From assembly GCA_018136815.1 (NCBI GenBank), contig CM030939.1, positions 2,488,808 through 2,552,807 on the forward strand: DNA of 64,000 nt, read 5' to 3'. Shown here one piece after another: positions 64,000 through 64,000 of the stretch. The notes beneath the pieces are model-generated. The model was not told where the DNA came from. It worked only from the letters and a program-made list of their open reading frames with translations, and made no database searches. The first letter of the stretch is position 1. The number at the start of each line of letters is the position of its first letter. Source of the DNA: Isochrysis galbana (taxonomy: Eukaryota > Haptophyta > Isochrysidales > Isochrysidaceae). Both the position numbers and the translations under genes were made by a program.

Positions 64000-64000
64000 G

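Overview
The window is nuclear DNA of a eukaryote, most likely a unicellular alga with a complex plastid. A haptophyte-type genome is my best guess, made from gene style and not from a diagnostic marker. The evidence is GT-AG introns (with one GC-AG intron), conserved eukaryotic genes (exportin-1, RTF2, roadblock dynein light chain, a BIVM-like protein, a PAPS transporter), leader-bearing rhomboid and carrier proteins, long CT/GA and homopolymer tracts beside gene starts, and many dispersed repeats and transposon remains. No rRNA, tRNA or CRISPR array was recognised.

Layout from left to right. A partial MFS-like transporter exon (minus strand) opens the window. After about 2 kb of repeats comes a complete seven-exon exportin-1 gene (3067-7898). 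8-11 kb is repeat-rich. Next are a four-exon acyl-protein-thioesterase-like hydrolase (11337-12952), a decayed gene fragment, an LCMT-type methyltransferase (14793-15899), the first copy of a 313-bp repeat and an orphan RPB3-like exon. A BIVM-like gene (18102-19743, minus) and a plastid-type SAM-carrier-like gene (20082-22213, plus) diverge from one GA-rich spacer. A protein kinase with a long C-terminal region (24215-26592, minus) and a rhomboid protease (27958-28953, plus) follow. 29-31.5 kb holds a MITE-like element, a second decayed copy of the 13.4-kb fragment and several repeats. An aldo-keto reductase (31564-32514) precedes a structurally complete Kolobok-like DNA transposon (32718-36677), with 17-bp perfect terminal inverted repeats, TTAA on both sides and an uninterrupted transposase ORF.

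The second half carries a coiled-coil protein with NPF and DPF motifs (37578-40158), an acidic protein with two Cys clusters (44009-44917), an RTF2-like gene (47369-48463), a secreted class-I methyltransferase-like protein (51339-52196), a two-exon roadblock dynein light chain (54436-54882) and a three-exon PAPS transporter (57957-59603). Between them lie several copies of a GC-rich repeat that ends in a TATAA-centred palindrome, retroelement ORF1-like fragments, a 147-bp tandem repeat, and at the right edge a frameshifted non-LTR retrotransposon fragment.

The host genes are mostly unrelated housekeeping genes and do not form a pathway cluster. The common thread is regulatory and mobile. CT-rich tracts lie on the sense strand before most start codons. 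Two different short sequences are each shared by the immediate upstream regions of two unrelated genes. The repeat families tie distant parts of the window together. Exon boundaries were assigned by eye from splice signals, reading phase and family knowledge. No alignment or search was run.
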